Below, one piece after another: positions 42,023 through 51,700 of a stretch of 64,000 bases of DNA; positions within the stretch are counted from its first letter, which is position 1; every line of letters begins with the position of its first letter. The stretch is from assembly GCF_014645655.1 (NCBI RefSeq), contig NZ_BMMD01000011.1:367-64366 (forward strand), in the 5' to 3' direction. Position numbers and translations under genes: made by a program. The notes beneath the pieces are model-generated. The model was not told the origin of the DNA and searched no databases. It worked only from the letters and a program-made list of their open reading frames with translations. The stretch is from Agromyces bauzanensis (GTDB lineage: Bacteria > Actinomycetota > Actinomycetes > Actinomycetales > Microbacteriaceae).

Positions 42023-43342
42023 ATGTCGTTCGATCCGCGAAGCATCCCGGTCGATCCCGCCGCCTCGTCGGCACTTGCCCGCCACGGACTCGAGTACCGA
42101 CTGCTCGACCCCGACGACCACGACGCGATGCATGCCTGGATCGAGGCCGAGCATCGCGGCTTCCACCATGCGCGGCCGCGCGACGTGGAACGCGACCACG
42201 GTCTCACCGTGGCGGCAGAGCGCCGCGTGCACGGCGTCTACGATCCGCAGGCCGCCGAACCGGCCGTACCCGTCGCCACGGTCGCCGGCTGGCCGACGGG
42301 CCTCAGCGTTCCCGGCGGGCGGAGTGTCGACGCCTGGGCGGTGAGCGCCGTCACGGTCGCCGCGACCCATCGACGACGGGGCATCGCCCGGGCGCTCATG
42401 GAGGGCGAGCTCGCCAATGCGCACAATGCCGGCGCCGCCGTCGCCATGCTCACCGTCACCGAGGCCACGATCTACGGCCGCTACGGCTACGCGCCCGCCG
42501 CGAGGGCCGCGACCGTCACGGTGAATCGGCAGCGCGCGCACTGGGTCGGGCCGGATGCCCCGGGCCGCGTGCACTTCGTCGAGCCCGCCGACCTGCGCGA
42601 GACCGCGGCGGCGATCACTCGGCGCGCCGTCGCCCGCACGCCCGGAGAGATCGACCGGTGGCCCGGCATCCTCGACCGGGCGCTCGGCCTCGTCGACCCC
42701 CAGGGCGACGCCGCTCGTCGCGTGCGCACCGTGCGCTACGACGACGAGCACGGCCAGGCACAGGGGTTCGTCGCCTACCGCATCACACGCGAACCCAACG
42801 AGCCCGGCGTCGTCGAGTTCGACTTCCTCGTCGCCGCGACCGACGACGCCGAACGGGCCCTCTGGCAGTTCCTCGTGGAACAGGACTTCGTCACGGGAGT
42901 GCGTGGCCGGCTGCGTTCGGTCGACGAGCCGTTGCCCTGGCTCCTCGAAGATCCGAGGGCGGTCACGCTGACCGATGTCGTCGACCACCTGTGGGTGCGC
43001 ATCCTCGATCCCGTCGAGGCGCTCGGCGCCCGACGGTACGGCATCGCGGGCACGCTCGACCTCGAGATCGCCGACCCGCTGCAGCACGCGAGCGGCCGAT
43101 TCCGGCTCGTCGTCGGCGAGCGCGGCCGTGCCGAGGTGGAGCGCCTCGACGACACCGCGGCTCCGGCGCGCCAGGCGCTGAAGCTCGGCGTGCAGGAGCT
43201 CGGCGCGGTCTACCTCGGCGGCGTGCGGCCGTCGGTGCTCGCCCGCGCCGCGCGCATCACCGCGCCCGCCGCAGGCTCGCTCGCGCTCGCCGACCGCATG
43301 TTCGCGGCCGATCGCACGCCGCACCTCAGCATCTGGTTCTGA
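42023..43342 (+). CDS. Eis-like N-acetyltransferase
   Basis: A 439-residue protein with the three-part Eis architecture. An N-terminal GNAT domain contains VSAVTVAATHRRRGIARALMEGEL and SEATIYGRYGYA-like TEATIYGRYGYAPA, with the family tyrosine. A second GNAT-like domain follows, then an SCP2-like domain ending at ...LSIWF, where the terminal carboxylate acts in catalysis in Eis. Family members acetylate amines, including aminoglycosides in mycobacteria. No resistance role is implied by sequence alone. Confidence 0.9.
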   Translation: MSFDPRSIPVDPAASSALARHGLEYRLLDPDDHDAMHAWIEAEHRGFHHARPRDVERDHGLTVAAERRVHGVYDPQAAEPAVPVATVAGWPTGLSVPGGRSVDAWAVSAVTVAATHRRRGIARALMEGELANAHNAGAAVAMLTVTEATIYGRYGYAPAARAATVTVNRQRAHWVGPDAPGRVHFVEPADLRETAAAITRRAVARTPGEIDRWPGILDRALGLVDPQGDAARRVRTVRYDDEHGQAQGFVAYRITREPNEPGVVEFDFLVAATDDAERALWQFLVEQDFVTGVRGRLRSVDEPLPWLLEDPRAVTLTDVVDHLWVRILDPVEALGARRYGIAGTLDLEIADPLQHASGRFRLVVGERGRAEVERLDDTAAPARQALKLGVQELGAVYLGGVRPSVLARAARITAPAAGSLALADRMFAADRTPHLSIWF

Positions 43343-43441
43343 CGCCGACCGACGGCCGGGCGGCGCGTGGCGTCACCCCATTTCGGGGGTCATCGTGAGA
43401 GCGCTCCCCCGAACACCCCGCATGAGCGCGGCATCCGCCGG

Positions 43442-43455
43442 ACCGACCGGTCGGT
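43442..43455. promoter_or_regulatory. Perfect 14-bp palindrome upstream of xylF
   Basis: ACCGACCGGTCGGT, a form often bound by TetR-type repressors. No tetR gene is visible nearby. Confidence 0.5.
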
Positions 43456-43463
43456 GAGTTACC

Positions 43464-43498
43464 CAAATGTGATGAACCCATTTGTTCGGACCACTCAC
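43464..43498. promoter_or_regulatory. Candidate sugar-regulator operator upstream of xylF
   Basis: CAAATG (43464-43469) and CATTTG (43479-43484) form an inverted repeat with a 9-bp spacer, nested in GTGAGT (43454-43459)/ACTCAC (43493-43498). ATTTGTTCGG here resembles ATTTGTTGG beside xylA. Confidence 0.5.
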
Positions 43499-43582
43499 AA
43501 TTGCGCGAGTATGGCTGTGCCGCCGCCAACGATGACGACGGCACCACGAGGGGTCGACCTCACCTCACAGAAGGGGAGCGCC

Positions 43583-44638
43583 ATGAAGTCATCTTCACTG
43601 GTCTCTGCCGTCGCACTCGCGGGGCTGTCCGCGCTGGTGCTGGCAGGCTGTTCGGGCGGCGCGGGAGACGGCGGGGGCGACGCGGCAGCGACACGCGCCT
43701 GCGTCATCCTTCCCGACGCTGCGTCATCGCCGCGTTGGGAGAACAACGACCGTCCGTACCTCGAAGACGGCCTCGAGGCCGCAGGGTTCGAGACGGATAT
43801 CCAGAACGCCCAGGGCGACGTCAACAAGTACGCCACCATCGCCGACCAGCAGCTCAGCCAGGGCTGCGGCGTGATGCTGCTCGTCGACTACAACGGCGCT
43901 GGCGCCGCGGTCGCCGAGAAGGCCACGGCCGAGGGCATCCCGGTCATCGCCTACGACCGGCCGATCGAGGGCGCCGACTACTACGTCTCATTCGACAACC
44001 TCGAGGTCGGCCGCCTCGAGGGCCAGTCGATCGTCGACGGCCTCGCCGCCGCGGGCAAGGACCCTGCCACCGCGATCGTCGTCTACATGGGCGGAGACCC
44101 GGCCGACGGCAACGCGAAGATGTTCCACGACGGTGCCGTGGAGGTCATGGAGGCCGCCGGCATCACGCCTGCCGCAGAGCCCCCGGGCGTGTGGGACGGC
44201 GAGAAGTCGGCGACGAACTTCGAACAGGCGCTCACGTCGCTCGGCGGCCAGGTCGACGCAGTCTGGGTGGCCAACGACACCAACGCGGCGGGCGTCATCA
44301 CGATCCTCGACAAGAACGGCCTGACCGTGCCGGTGTCGGGCCAGGACGCGTCGATCGCGGGTCTGCAGAACGTGCTGCTCGGCAAGCAGACCGCCACGGT
44401 GTACAAGCCGATCAAGCTCGAAGCAGACGCCGCGGTCGAGCTGGCCATCGCGCTCCTCGAGGGCGAGACGCCGACCGCCGACCAGGAGCTCGACGACGGC
44501 ACGCCGTACATCGCGGTCACGCCGGAGCTGGTCGGGCCCGACCGCGTCGTCGAGGTCGTCGACGCCGGCGACGCCGACCCCGCCGAGCTCTGCCAGGGCG
44601 AGGTCGAGGCCAAGTGCGCTGAGTACGGCATCGAGTAG
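43583..44638 (+). CDS. xylF: Sugar ABC transporter substrate-binding lipoprotein
   Basis: A 351-residue lipoprotein. The signal peptide ends in the lipobox LAGC (about residues 21-24). The mature part is a periplasmic-binding-protein type 1 sugar binder (VILPDAASSPRWENNDRPYL, NAQGDVNKYATIADQQLSQGCGVMLL, VIAYDRPIEGADYYVSFDN, DAVWVANDTNAAGVITIL, GQDASIAGLQNVLLGKQTATVYKP). The SFDN/YDRP pattern matches XylF, the xylose binder. AAGGGGAG precedes the ATG. A strong hairpin follows the stop, typical of binding-protein genes made in excess. Confidence 0.88.
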   Translation: MKSSSLVSAVALAGLSALVLAGCSGGAGDGGGDAAATRACVILPDAASSPRWENNDRPYLEDGLEAAGFETDIQNAQGDVNKYATIADQQLSQGCGVMLLVDYNGAGAAVAEKATAEGIPVIAYDRPIEGADYYVSFDNLEVGRLEGQSIVDGLAAAGKDPATAIVVYMGGDPADGNAKMFHDGAVEVMEAAGITPAAEPPGVWDGEKSATNFEQALTSLGGQVDAVWVANDTNAAGVITILDKNGLTVPVSGQDASIAGLQNVLLGKQTATVYKPIKLEADAAVELAIALLEGETPTADQELDDGTPYIAVTPELVGPDRVVEVVDAGDADPAELCQGEVEAKCAEYGIE

Positions 44639-44651
44639 CTCGCTCATCCAC

Positions 44652-44696
44652 CGGGGCTCCGGGCCGAGGCGCACCAGCGTCCGGTCCGGAGCCCCG
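44652..44696 (+). terminator. Intercistronic hairpin after xylF
   Basis: CGGGGCTCCGG (44652-44662) and CCGGAGCCCCG (44686-44696) form a perfect 11-bp stem with a 23-base loop. There is no T-run, so partial termination or mRNA protection is more likely than full termination. Confidence 0.55.
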
Positions 44697-44766
44697 ATAC
44701 CCCTCCCGGTGCGGGCCGACGAGTGCCACACTGAGAACCGAGACAGCGTCGTCGAAAGGAACCGGC

Positions 44767-45537
44767 ATGAATGCGAGCGTGAACGCGGTCGCGCCGATCA
44801 TCGAACTGCAGGGGGTCGTCAAGAGCTTCGGTCCCGTGAGCGTGCTCAAGGGAGTCGACCTCAAGGCCTATCCCGGAAAGGTCACCGCACTCGTCGGAGA
44901 CAACGGCGCCGGCAAGTCGACCCTCATCAAGGGCCTCGCGGGCGTGCAGCCCTACGATTCGGGCTCCGTGCGCTTCGACGGGCAGGAGGTCGCCCTGCAC
45001 ACGCCGCGCGACGCTGCGCACCTCGGCATCGAGGTCGTGTACCAGGATCTCGCGCTCTGCGAGAACCTCGACATCGTGCAGAACATGTTCCTCGGCCGCG
45101 AGGAGACGGAGTTCGGCACGTTCGACGAGGGGCGCATGGAGCGCCAGGCATCCGACACCCTCCGCTCGCTCTCGGTGCGCACTGTGAAGTCGGTACGGCA
45201 GAAGGTCGCGTCGCTGTCGGGCGGGCAACGGCAGACGGTCGCGATCGCCCGCGCCGTGCTCAAGAAGGCTCGCGTCGTCATCCTCGATGAACCGACGGCG
45301 GCACTCGGCGTGGCGCAGACCGAGCAGGTGCTGAACCTCGTGAAGCGGCTCTCCGAACAGGGCGTCGCGGTCATCATCATCAGCCACAACCTCGCCGACG
45401 TCTTCGCGGTGGCCGACCACATCGACGTGCTCTACCTCGGGCAGATGGTCGCGTCACTCGAGGCCGCCGAGACCACCCGCGACGACGTCGTCGGCTACAT
45501 CACGGGCACCAAGGTGCAGCAGGGAGCGAACGCATGA
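44767..45537 (+). CDS. xylG: Sugar ABC transporter ATP-binding protein
   Basis: A 256-residue single ABC domain: Walker A GDNGAGKST, signature LSGGQRQTVAIARAV, Walker B VVILDEPTAALG, H-loop ISHNLADVF. Many XylG/RbsA proteins have two fused ABC domains; this one is a single-domain version, as in other actinobacterial xylose-type systems. Its stop overlaps the permease start (ATGA). Confidence 0.9.
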   Translation: MNASVNAVAPIIELQGVVKSFGPVSVLKGVDLKAYPGKVTALVGDNGAGKSTLIKGLAGVQPYDSGSVRFDGQEVALHTPRDAAHLGIEVVYQDLALCENLDIVQNMFLGREETEFGTFDEGRMERQASDTLRSLSVRTVKSVRQKVASLSGGQRQTVAIARAVLKKARVVILDEPTAALGVAQTEQVLNLVKRLSEQGVAVIIISHNLADVFAVADHIDVLYLGQMVASLEAAETTRDDVVGYITGTKVQQGANA

Positions 45538-46811
45538 GATCGCAGACGCCCTCCCCTGGCGTGGTCGCTCCCGACACCTCGGTCACCGATGTCGCATCGG
45601 ACCTCATCGGCAGCGGGCAGGAGGGCTCGATCGGCGACCAGGTGCGCGGGTACTTCCAGCGCGTGCGCAGCGGCGAGATGGGCGCGCTGCCCGCCATCGG
45701 CGGATTCGTGGTGCTGACGATCCTGTTCAGCTTCCTCAGCCCGTTCTTCCTCACCGAACGCAACTTCGCGAACCTCCTGACCCAGGCGGCCACGCTGGTC
45801 ATGCTCGGCATGGCGCTCGTGTTCGTGCTGCTGCTCGGCGAGATCGATCTTTCGGCCGGCGTCACGAGTGGCATGACGATGGCCCTGTTCATCGTGCTCG
45901 TCAACGTGTACGCCGTGCCCTGGATCCTCGCCCTCGCCGTCGCGTTCGCGGCCGGCATCCTCACCGGCACGTTCATCGGGTTCTTCGTCGCGAGGGTGGG
46001 CATTCCATCCTTCGTCGTGACACTGGGCCTGTTCCTCGGGTATCAGGGCATCACGCTCATGGTCATCGGCGCTGGCGGCCTCTACCGCGTGCAGATCCCC
46101 GAGATCAGGGCCATCCAGAACGCGAACCTGCCCGTCTGGGCCGGCTGGGCGATGCTCTGCGTCATCCTTGCCGTCTCGGCGGCGACCTCGTTCTGGGACC
46201 GGGCCCGTCGCACGAGAGCCGGCGTGCCGAATCGCACGATCACGCTCGTCTGGATCAAGCTCGGCGTGATCGCGGTCATCGGCGGCGCCGTGGTCGCCAT
46301 CCTGAGCCGAAATCGCGGGCAGTCGGTCGGCGTCGTCGAGGGAGTGCCGATCGTGGTGCCGATCGTGCTCGTCATCCTCTGGATCGGCACGTTCGTGCTC
46401 GACCGCACGAAGTTCGGCCGGTACCTCTACGCGATCGGCGGCAACGCGGAGGCGGCGCGACGATCGGGCGTCAAGGTGATGCTGGTGCGGTGGAGCGCGT
46501 TCATCGTCTGTTCGACGCTCGCCGTCGTCTCGGGCCTGTTCTCGATCAGCAAGGTCGGTGCGGTCGATGCGGCGGCGGGTCGCGAGATCGTACTCTCGGG
46601 TGTCGCCGCGGCGGTCGTCGGCGGGGTGAGCCTCTTCGGCGGCCGCGGTCGCCTGCTGCACGCCGCGGTGGGCGCGCTCGTGATCGCGGTGATCACGAAC
46701 GGCCTCGGCCTGCTCAACCTCCCCGCGGGCGTGAACCTCGTGGTCACGGGCGGCGTCCTCATCCTCGCTGCGACGGTGGATGCGGTCTCCCGCGTGCGCG
46801 CGGCGGCTTGA
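45534..46811 (+). CDS. xylH: Sugar ABC transporter permease
   Basis: A 425-residue membrane protein with a polar N-terminal ~50 residues and about ten helices. The XylH/RbsC signature is seen as LGMALVFVLLLGEIDLSAGVTSGM, GIPSFVVTLGLFLGYQGITLM, and KFGRYLYAIGGNAEAARRSGVKVMLVRWSAFIVCS. It forms the channel with XylF and XylG. XylA/XylB, 13-16 kb upstream, would use the imported sugar. Confidence 0.9.
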   Translation: MRSQTPSPGVVAPDTSVTDVASDLIGSGQEGSIGDQVRGYFQRVRSGEMGALPAIGGFVVLTILFSFLSPFFLTERNFANLLTQAATLVMLGMALVFVLLLGEIDLSAGVTSGMTMALFIVLVNVYAVPWILALAVAFAAGILTGTFIGFFVARVGIPSFVVTLGLFLGYQGITLMVIGAGGLYRVQIPEIRAIQNANLPVWAGWAMLCVILAVSAATSFWDRARRTRAGVPNRTITLVWIKLGVIAVIGGAVVAILSRNRGQSVGVVEGVPIVVPIVLVILWIGTFVLDRTKFGRYLYAIGGNAEAARRSGVKVMLVRWSAFIVCSTLAVVSGLFSISKVGAVDAAAGREIVLSGVAAAVVGGVSLFGGRGRLLHAAVGALVIAVITNGLGLLNLPAGVNLVVTGGVLILAATVDAVSRVRAAA

Positions 46812-47074
46812 TCCTGCGAACCTGACCGCGCGCGGTCGGGCGGATCCCGCGGCGAGCGCGTCGCGGCATCGCGCCTCGTGATGCGGTGCGTGGTACGGCA
46901 GGGACGCGTCGTGCGCGCCGGACGGCGTCGCGGTTCGCGCATGAAGGCAGTGTCTCCTCCGACAAGCGGGTGCCGAGGTGCCGACGTGCCGGGGTTCCGC
47001 GACGTGCGAAGGAACTGTCGTCCGCGTGATGCCGGAGATCCGCCGCGGACCTCAGCTCACAGCACGTCCTCAGC
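46812..47074. other. Intergenic region after xylH
   Basis: No gene is seen. A perfect 14-bp palindrome GACCGCGCGCGGTC at 46824-46837 could fold after the xylH stop, but no T-run follows. The end carries one unit of an 18-bp duplication. Confidence 0.4.
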
Positions 47075-47085
47075 TCACAGCACGT
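47050..47085. repeat. 18-bp tandem duplication across a stop codon
   Basis: CCTCAGCTCACAGCACGT occurs twice in tandem. The inner copy holds the end and stop of the AI-2E-type gene (DVL*), so the outer copy duplicates that 3' end just beyond it. Confidence 0.9.
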
Positions 47086-48202
47086 CCTGGCGGGGGAACA
47101 CCACCTTCTCCACGATGATGATGAGCGACGCCGCGACCGGGATCGCGACGAGCGCGCCGAGCACGCCGCCGAGCGTGCCGCCGGCGATCGCCGCGATCAC
47201 CACGAGCGCGCCGGGCACGGCGACGGCGCGGCTCATGATGCGCGGGCTCAGCACGTAGGCCTCGACCTGCATGTAGACGAGGTAGTAGATCGCCGCGGCG
47301 AGCGCGGTCGCGGGCGACGCGGCGAAGCACACGAGGGTGATGATGATCGCGCCCGTGAGCGTGCCGATGAGCGGCACGAGCGAGCCGAGGAACGCGATGA
47401 AGGCGAGCAGGATCGGCGCCGGGGCGCCGATGATCGACAGGTAGATGAGGCTCAGCACGCCGTTCAGCCCGCCCAGGCTCAGCTGGCCGATGACGTAGCG
47501 TCCGACGGAACCCGTGATCTCCTCGGACACCGAGCGGAAGCCGGGCCGTGAGCTGGCCGGTACGAAACGCGCCGCGTAGCGCTTCATGGAGGCGAGCGAC
47601 GCCAGGAAGTAGAGCATGAGGATGAGCACGATCGTCGCGCCCGTGAAGCCGCCGAGGATGCCGGCGCCCACGGCGAGCAGTCCGCCAGTGAGGCTGCCCA
47701 GGTTGTCGGGATCGGCCAGCCAGTCGCCCCCGGCCGTGATGGCCTGCTGGATGGCGTCGCCGCCCACGAGCGAGTTCAGCCAGCCGACGAAGTCGCTGTC
47801 CCTGACGCCTTCGACGATGGCGTCCCAGTCCTCGATGAGGATCTTCGTCTGCTCGATCACGATCGGCACGAGGGTGGCGATGAGCCCGACGAACAGCCCG
47901 ACGACGGCCACGACGACGAGCAGGATGGCGAGCCAGCGCGGCAGGTCGCGGCGCTGCAGCCAGCTCACCACGGGGTCGAGTCCGAGCGCGAGGAAGAGCG
48001 CGAGCGCCACGTAGAGGATGACGGTGCCGAGCTGCCCGACGATGCCGCCGAGCAGCAGCGCGACGAGCACGCCGAGGGCGCCGACGAAGCCGATCCTGAA
48101 CGCGCGGATCCGGATCTCCGGACCGCGGGACTCGGCGTTGCCCGTGACCTGGGCCGCCGGAGGCTCCTCGCTGGCGGCGAGGCGTCGCTTTCGTGTCCAC
48201 AT
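47075..48202 (-). CDS. AI-2E (PerM/TqsA) family transporter
   Basis: A 375-residue protein with 7-8 membrane segments; LFLALGLDPVVSWLQRRDLPRWLAILLVV, GFTGATIVLILMLYFLASL, and the C-terminal block VYMQVEAYVLSPRIMSRAVAVPGALVVIAAIAGGTLGGVLGALVAIP identify the family. Members are proposed to export AI-2 or act as Na+/H+ antiporters. ATG 48202 is preferred over the longer frame to 48268. A second paralogue lies at 60380-61588. Confidence 0.85.
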   Translation of the reverse strand: MWTRKRRLAASEEPPAAQVTGNAESRGPEIRIRAFRIGFVGALGVLVALLLGGIVGQLGTVILYVALALFLALGLDPVVSWLQRRDLPRWLAILLVVVAVVGLFVGLIATLVPIVIEQTKILIEDWDAIVEGVRDSDFVGWLNSLVGGDAIQQAITAGGDWLADPDNLGSLTGGLLAVGAGILGGFTGATIVLILMLYFLASLASMKRYAARFVPASSRPGFRSVSEEITGSVGRYVIGQLSLGGLNGVLSLIYLSIIGAPAPILLAFIAFLGSLVPLIGTLTGAIIITLVCFAASPATALAAAIYYLVYMQVEAYVLSPRIMSRAVAVPGALVVIAAIAGGTLGGVLGALVAIPVAASLIIIVEKVVFPRQDVL

Positions 48203-48212
48203 GCGACTGACG

Positions 48213-48750
48213 CTACGCGTTCGCGACGGCCGACGTGCGCGCCGCGCCGAGCCCGATTCGGGCCTCACCGTGGCGACTCAGAGCCCGCCGCCGGCCGGTG
48301 CCGCGACGACCGCGACGACGACCGCGCTTGCCGCGCCCATCGAGGATCATCGAGCGGATGACGTCGCGCAGCCCTCCGAGCAGCACCAGGCCGAGGAAGT
48401 AGACGTCGGTCGGCGGTCCGACCTCCTCGCCACGGGCCTGCTCGGGCGAGATGTACGCCGCGGTGCCCATGATGGCCCACGACGACGTAGCGACGCTCGT
48501 GACCTTCGTGCAGCAGGACGCCCGCATCGTGCACGCCCACCAGGCCGGGGTGGCTCATGACGCTCAGCAGCCGGATCTCCCGCTCGCGCCGCGTGAGATC
48601 GGCGACCGTGCCCGAGTCGTCGCGGAACACCTTGATGGCGACGTCGCGGCCGAATTCGGTGTCGCGCGCACGGTGGACATCGGCCATGCCGCCCGAACCG
48701 AGGTGCTCGCGGAACTCGTCGCGGAGCCGCGGCGGCGGGTCTCGCGACGA
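48213..48750 (-). pseudogene. Degenerate Ser/Thr protein kinase
   Basis: The minus strand encodes the N-lobe of a PknB-type kinase: HLGSGGMADVHRARDTEFGR, then DVAIKVFRDDSG with the ATP lysine, ERELRLL-like EREIRLLSVMSHPGLVGVHD. After a frame change it jumps to IMGTAAYISPEQARGEEVGP and TDVYFLGLVLLGGL, which is the P+1 region. The catalytic HRD and DFG motifs between them are missing, and the rest is scrambled. The remnant directly abuts the large phosphoesterase gene. Confidence 0.75.
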
Positions 48751-51700
48751 TCACCGGGTGCCGGCCGCGTCCTGCCCGATGAACGGCAGGAGCGGGGAGC
48801 CCGCGCCCGGCGTGCCGGGCCGGCCCGCGGCATCCGTCGTGACGAACACCGACGGGTCCGACGTGCTCGTGCCTCCGCCGGCCGAACGCGCCGTGACGAT
48901 CCAGGCATACGCGGTGCTCGGCTTCAGGCTCGCCCAGTCGACTGAGGCGACCTCGCCCGAGGCCACAATCTCCTCGCCGAGGACCGCGGTCGGCACGTAG
49001 AGCGCCACGGCGTCGGTGCTGAAGCTGGTCACCCGGCTCGTCAGGTCGATCGGCAGCACCATGTCGTCTTCGCTGCCGTCGTAGCGGTGACGGTCGTCGT
49101 ACTCGGTCGCCCCGAACTCGTCGAGGAGCGGCGAGTACGTGTCGACGTTCATGATCGCCCGGTCCACGTCGATCTGCAGCATCCGGAAGAAGCTCGCGCC
49201 GAACCGGAGCTGGGTGTCGGGTGCGTAACCGCCGATCTCGGTCAGGCCGAGGCGGCCGGCCGACACGGTGTAGAACTGGTAGTCCGCGAGCAGCTCGACC
49301 ACGCCGTGGTCGATCTCGCCGACGTTCGCCTTCACGTTGGTTCCCACCCCGTGCTCATGGCCCGCGAGGATCAGGAACACGTTGGGGTTGTCGGCGACGA
49401 CCCGGTTGTAGAGCATCGAACCGTCGGGCGCCGTGAACGGGGCGTTCCGGCCGTCGGGCTGCGTGCTCGGCGCGAGGTAGTCGTGCGAGAGCAGGATGCC
49501 GTTGCGGTCGGGGAACTGCTTGAACACGCCGTCGGCCCACTCGGCCTCCTCGCGCGTCACGCCGTACGAGAGGCCGACCACGACGAAGTCCAGGCCGCCG
49601 GCCGAGAACAGGTCGTAGTGGTTCTGGTTGTCGCCGTCGCGCCACGGGCCGCCGTATTCCGCCTGCTGCCACGCGTCCGCGGCCGCCCGGTACCGGTCGG
49701 GCCCGAAGTAGCGATTGTAGATCGCCCCCGGGCCATTCTCGGTGCCCGACTGGTTGTCGTGGTTGCCCGCGATCACGCCGTTCGGCACGCCGGCGTCGTC
49801 GAGCGTCGCCTGCGCGTCCGACGACACCTCGAACTCGCCGGCGACCTGCTGCTCCATCTCCTCGCTCGCAGGCTGGCGGATGTTGTTCTCGATGAGGTCG
49901 CCGGTGTGCGCGACGTAGGCGATCTTGCGGGATTCGGCGTTCGCGGCGATCCAGTCGGTGACGCCGGCATACGCCGACTCCCAGATGGCACGCTCCTCGG
50001 GCGTCTCCTGCTCGACGGCGCCCTCGGAGAGGTACTGGGTATCGGTGAAGTGCGCGATGGAGAGGTCGTATTCCGCGGGGTCGGCGAAGCCGTTCGGGGC
50101 ACCGGCTTCGAGGTCGTCGGCGAAGGGGTCCTCGCCGGTCACCATGACGTGCACCTGCTGCTCGTCGAGGTAGCGGTCGTCCACCTCGGCCGTGAGCTCG
50201 ATCTCCCCCGCGGCGGCACCGCGGGCGCTCGCGAGCGCGTCCCACGCGGAGGTCTCCAGGTTCCACGCGCGCAGGGTCGCGATGCGGTCGGGGTCGATGG
50301 TGCCCGCCCAGCGGAGCGCCGGCGTGTCAACGTGACCCTTGACCATCACGTCGAAGCGCTGGAACGCGACATCACGCGACGCATCGGTGTCGAGCGTGAT
50401 ACCGTCACCCGGCAGGAGCGCCGGCGCGCCGGCCACGACCTGCTCGCCCTCCACGCGCAGGGTCGTCGGGATGCCCTGGAACGTGCCCTGCCAGACCTGA
50501 TTGGGCGTGAGGATCTCGGCCTGCGAGAACGTCGCGGTCACATCGCCGCCGTCGGGCTCGGCGACCCGAGCCGAGAGCGTGGCCGAGTCGCCGACGTCCG
50601 CCGCGCCATATGCCGGCGCGAGCTCGGTCGGCACGTCGGGGATGCCCGCCGACGTGAACACGATCTCGCGCGTCGCGCCGTTGCCGAGGCCGTCGACCGC
50701 GGTCACGGCGATCGTGTGCTCACCGGCGCCGAGACCCGGGCCGACGAGGTCACCGGGTGCGACGGGCTGCCCGTCGAGGGTCATCTCCGGTCCCGAGAGG
50801 ATGCCCGACACTTCCTCGAGCAGCACGTCGAGCGACACGGCCTTCGTGATCGTGGAGCCCGCGACGGGCACGCTCGACGCGACGGCCGGGCCTGAGTTGT
50901 CGGTGACGAGCAGGCGGGTGGCGACCTCGCCGGTCGTCGAGGCCGCGGCGATCTCGTGCTCGCCGTCGGCGAGGGTCGTCGTGTCGACGTCGGCGCGCAG
51001 GCCCTGTGCGGATGCGTCGACGGAGAACTCCAGCGCGGCCTCGCGCAGCAGGGTGGTGTTGCTGCCGCAACTGCCGTCGCCCATGCGGTACGTGCCGGCG
51101 AGGCCGACCCCCGCGGCGGTGCCTGCGGCCGGCGTCAGCGCGAACGCCGAGACGACGTAGTCGTCGCGGTTGGCGCCGCACGAGGTCTGGTAGGTGCCGG
51201 TGACGAAGTCGATGGTGTTCGATCCGGGTCGAAGCCACTCGTTCGGGAACACCACGTCGACCCGCTGGCTCACGTAGTCGCCGCCGAGGTCGAGCTTCAT
51301 GCCGTTCACGACCACGTAGTTGTGGTAGCGCGCCTCGATCGAGTTCGATGCGACGCTGAAGCTCAGCACCGCGTCGCCCGCGCCGAGCACCGGAACGGTC
51401 CCCGCGTCAGCGCCGTCGATCGTGAGCGACGCGACGCCGCCGTCACCGGTCGCCCGTTGGGTGGCGAAGACCTGCTGCACGCCCCTGGCGATCGTGCCGT
51501 CGGCCGGGGTCACGTACGGCGCGCCGACCGGCGCGTTGTTCACGGTCACGGAGCGCGTCGCGGTCGCACCCGCCGTGGTCGTCGCGACGATGGTGTGCGC
51601 GCCGTTGGCGACCGTCGCCGTGTCGAGGTCGACCGAGAGGCCGGTCGTGCCCTGCGGGTCGCCGAGGATGAAGAACGACAGCTCGGCGTCGAGCAGCTTC

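Noticed and set aside
46824-46837. GACCGCGCGCGGTC after xylH as a terminator
   Set aside because: It is a loop-less palindrome with no T-run; short GC palindromes are expected by chance here.
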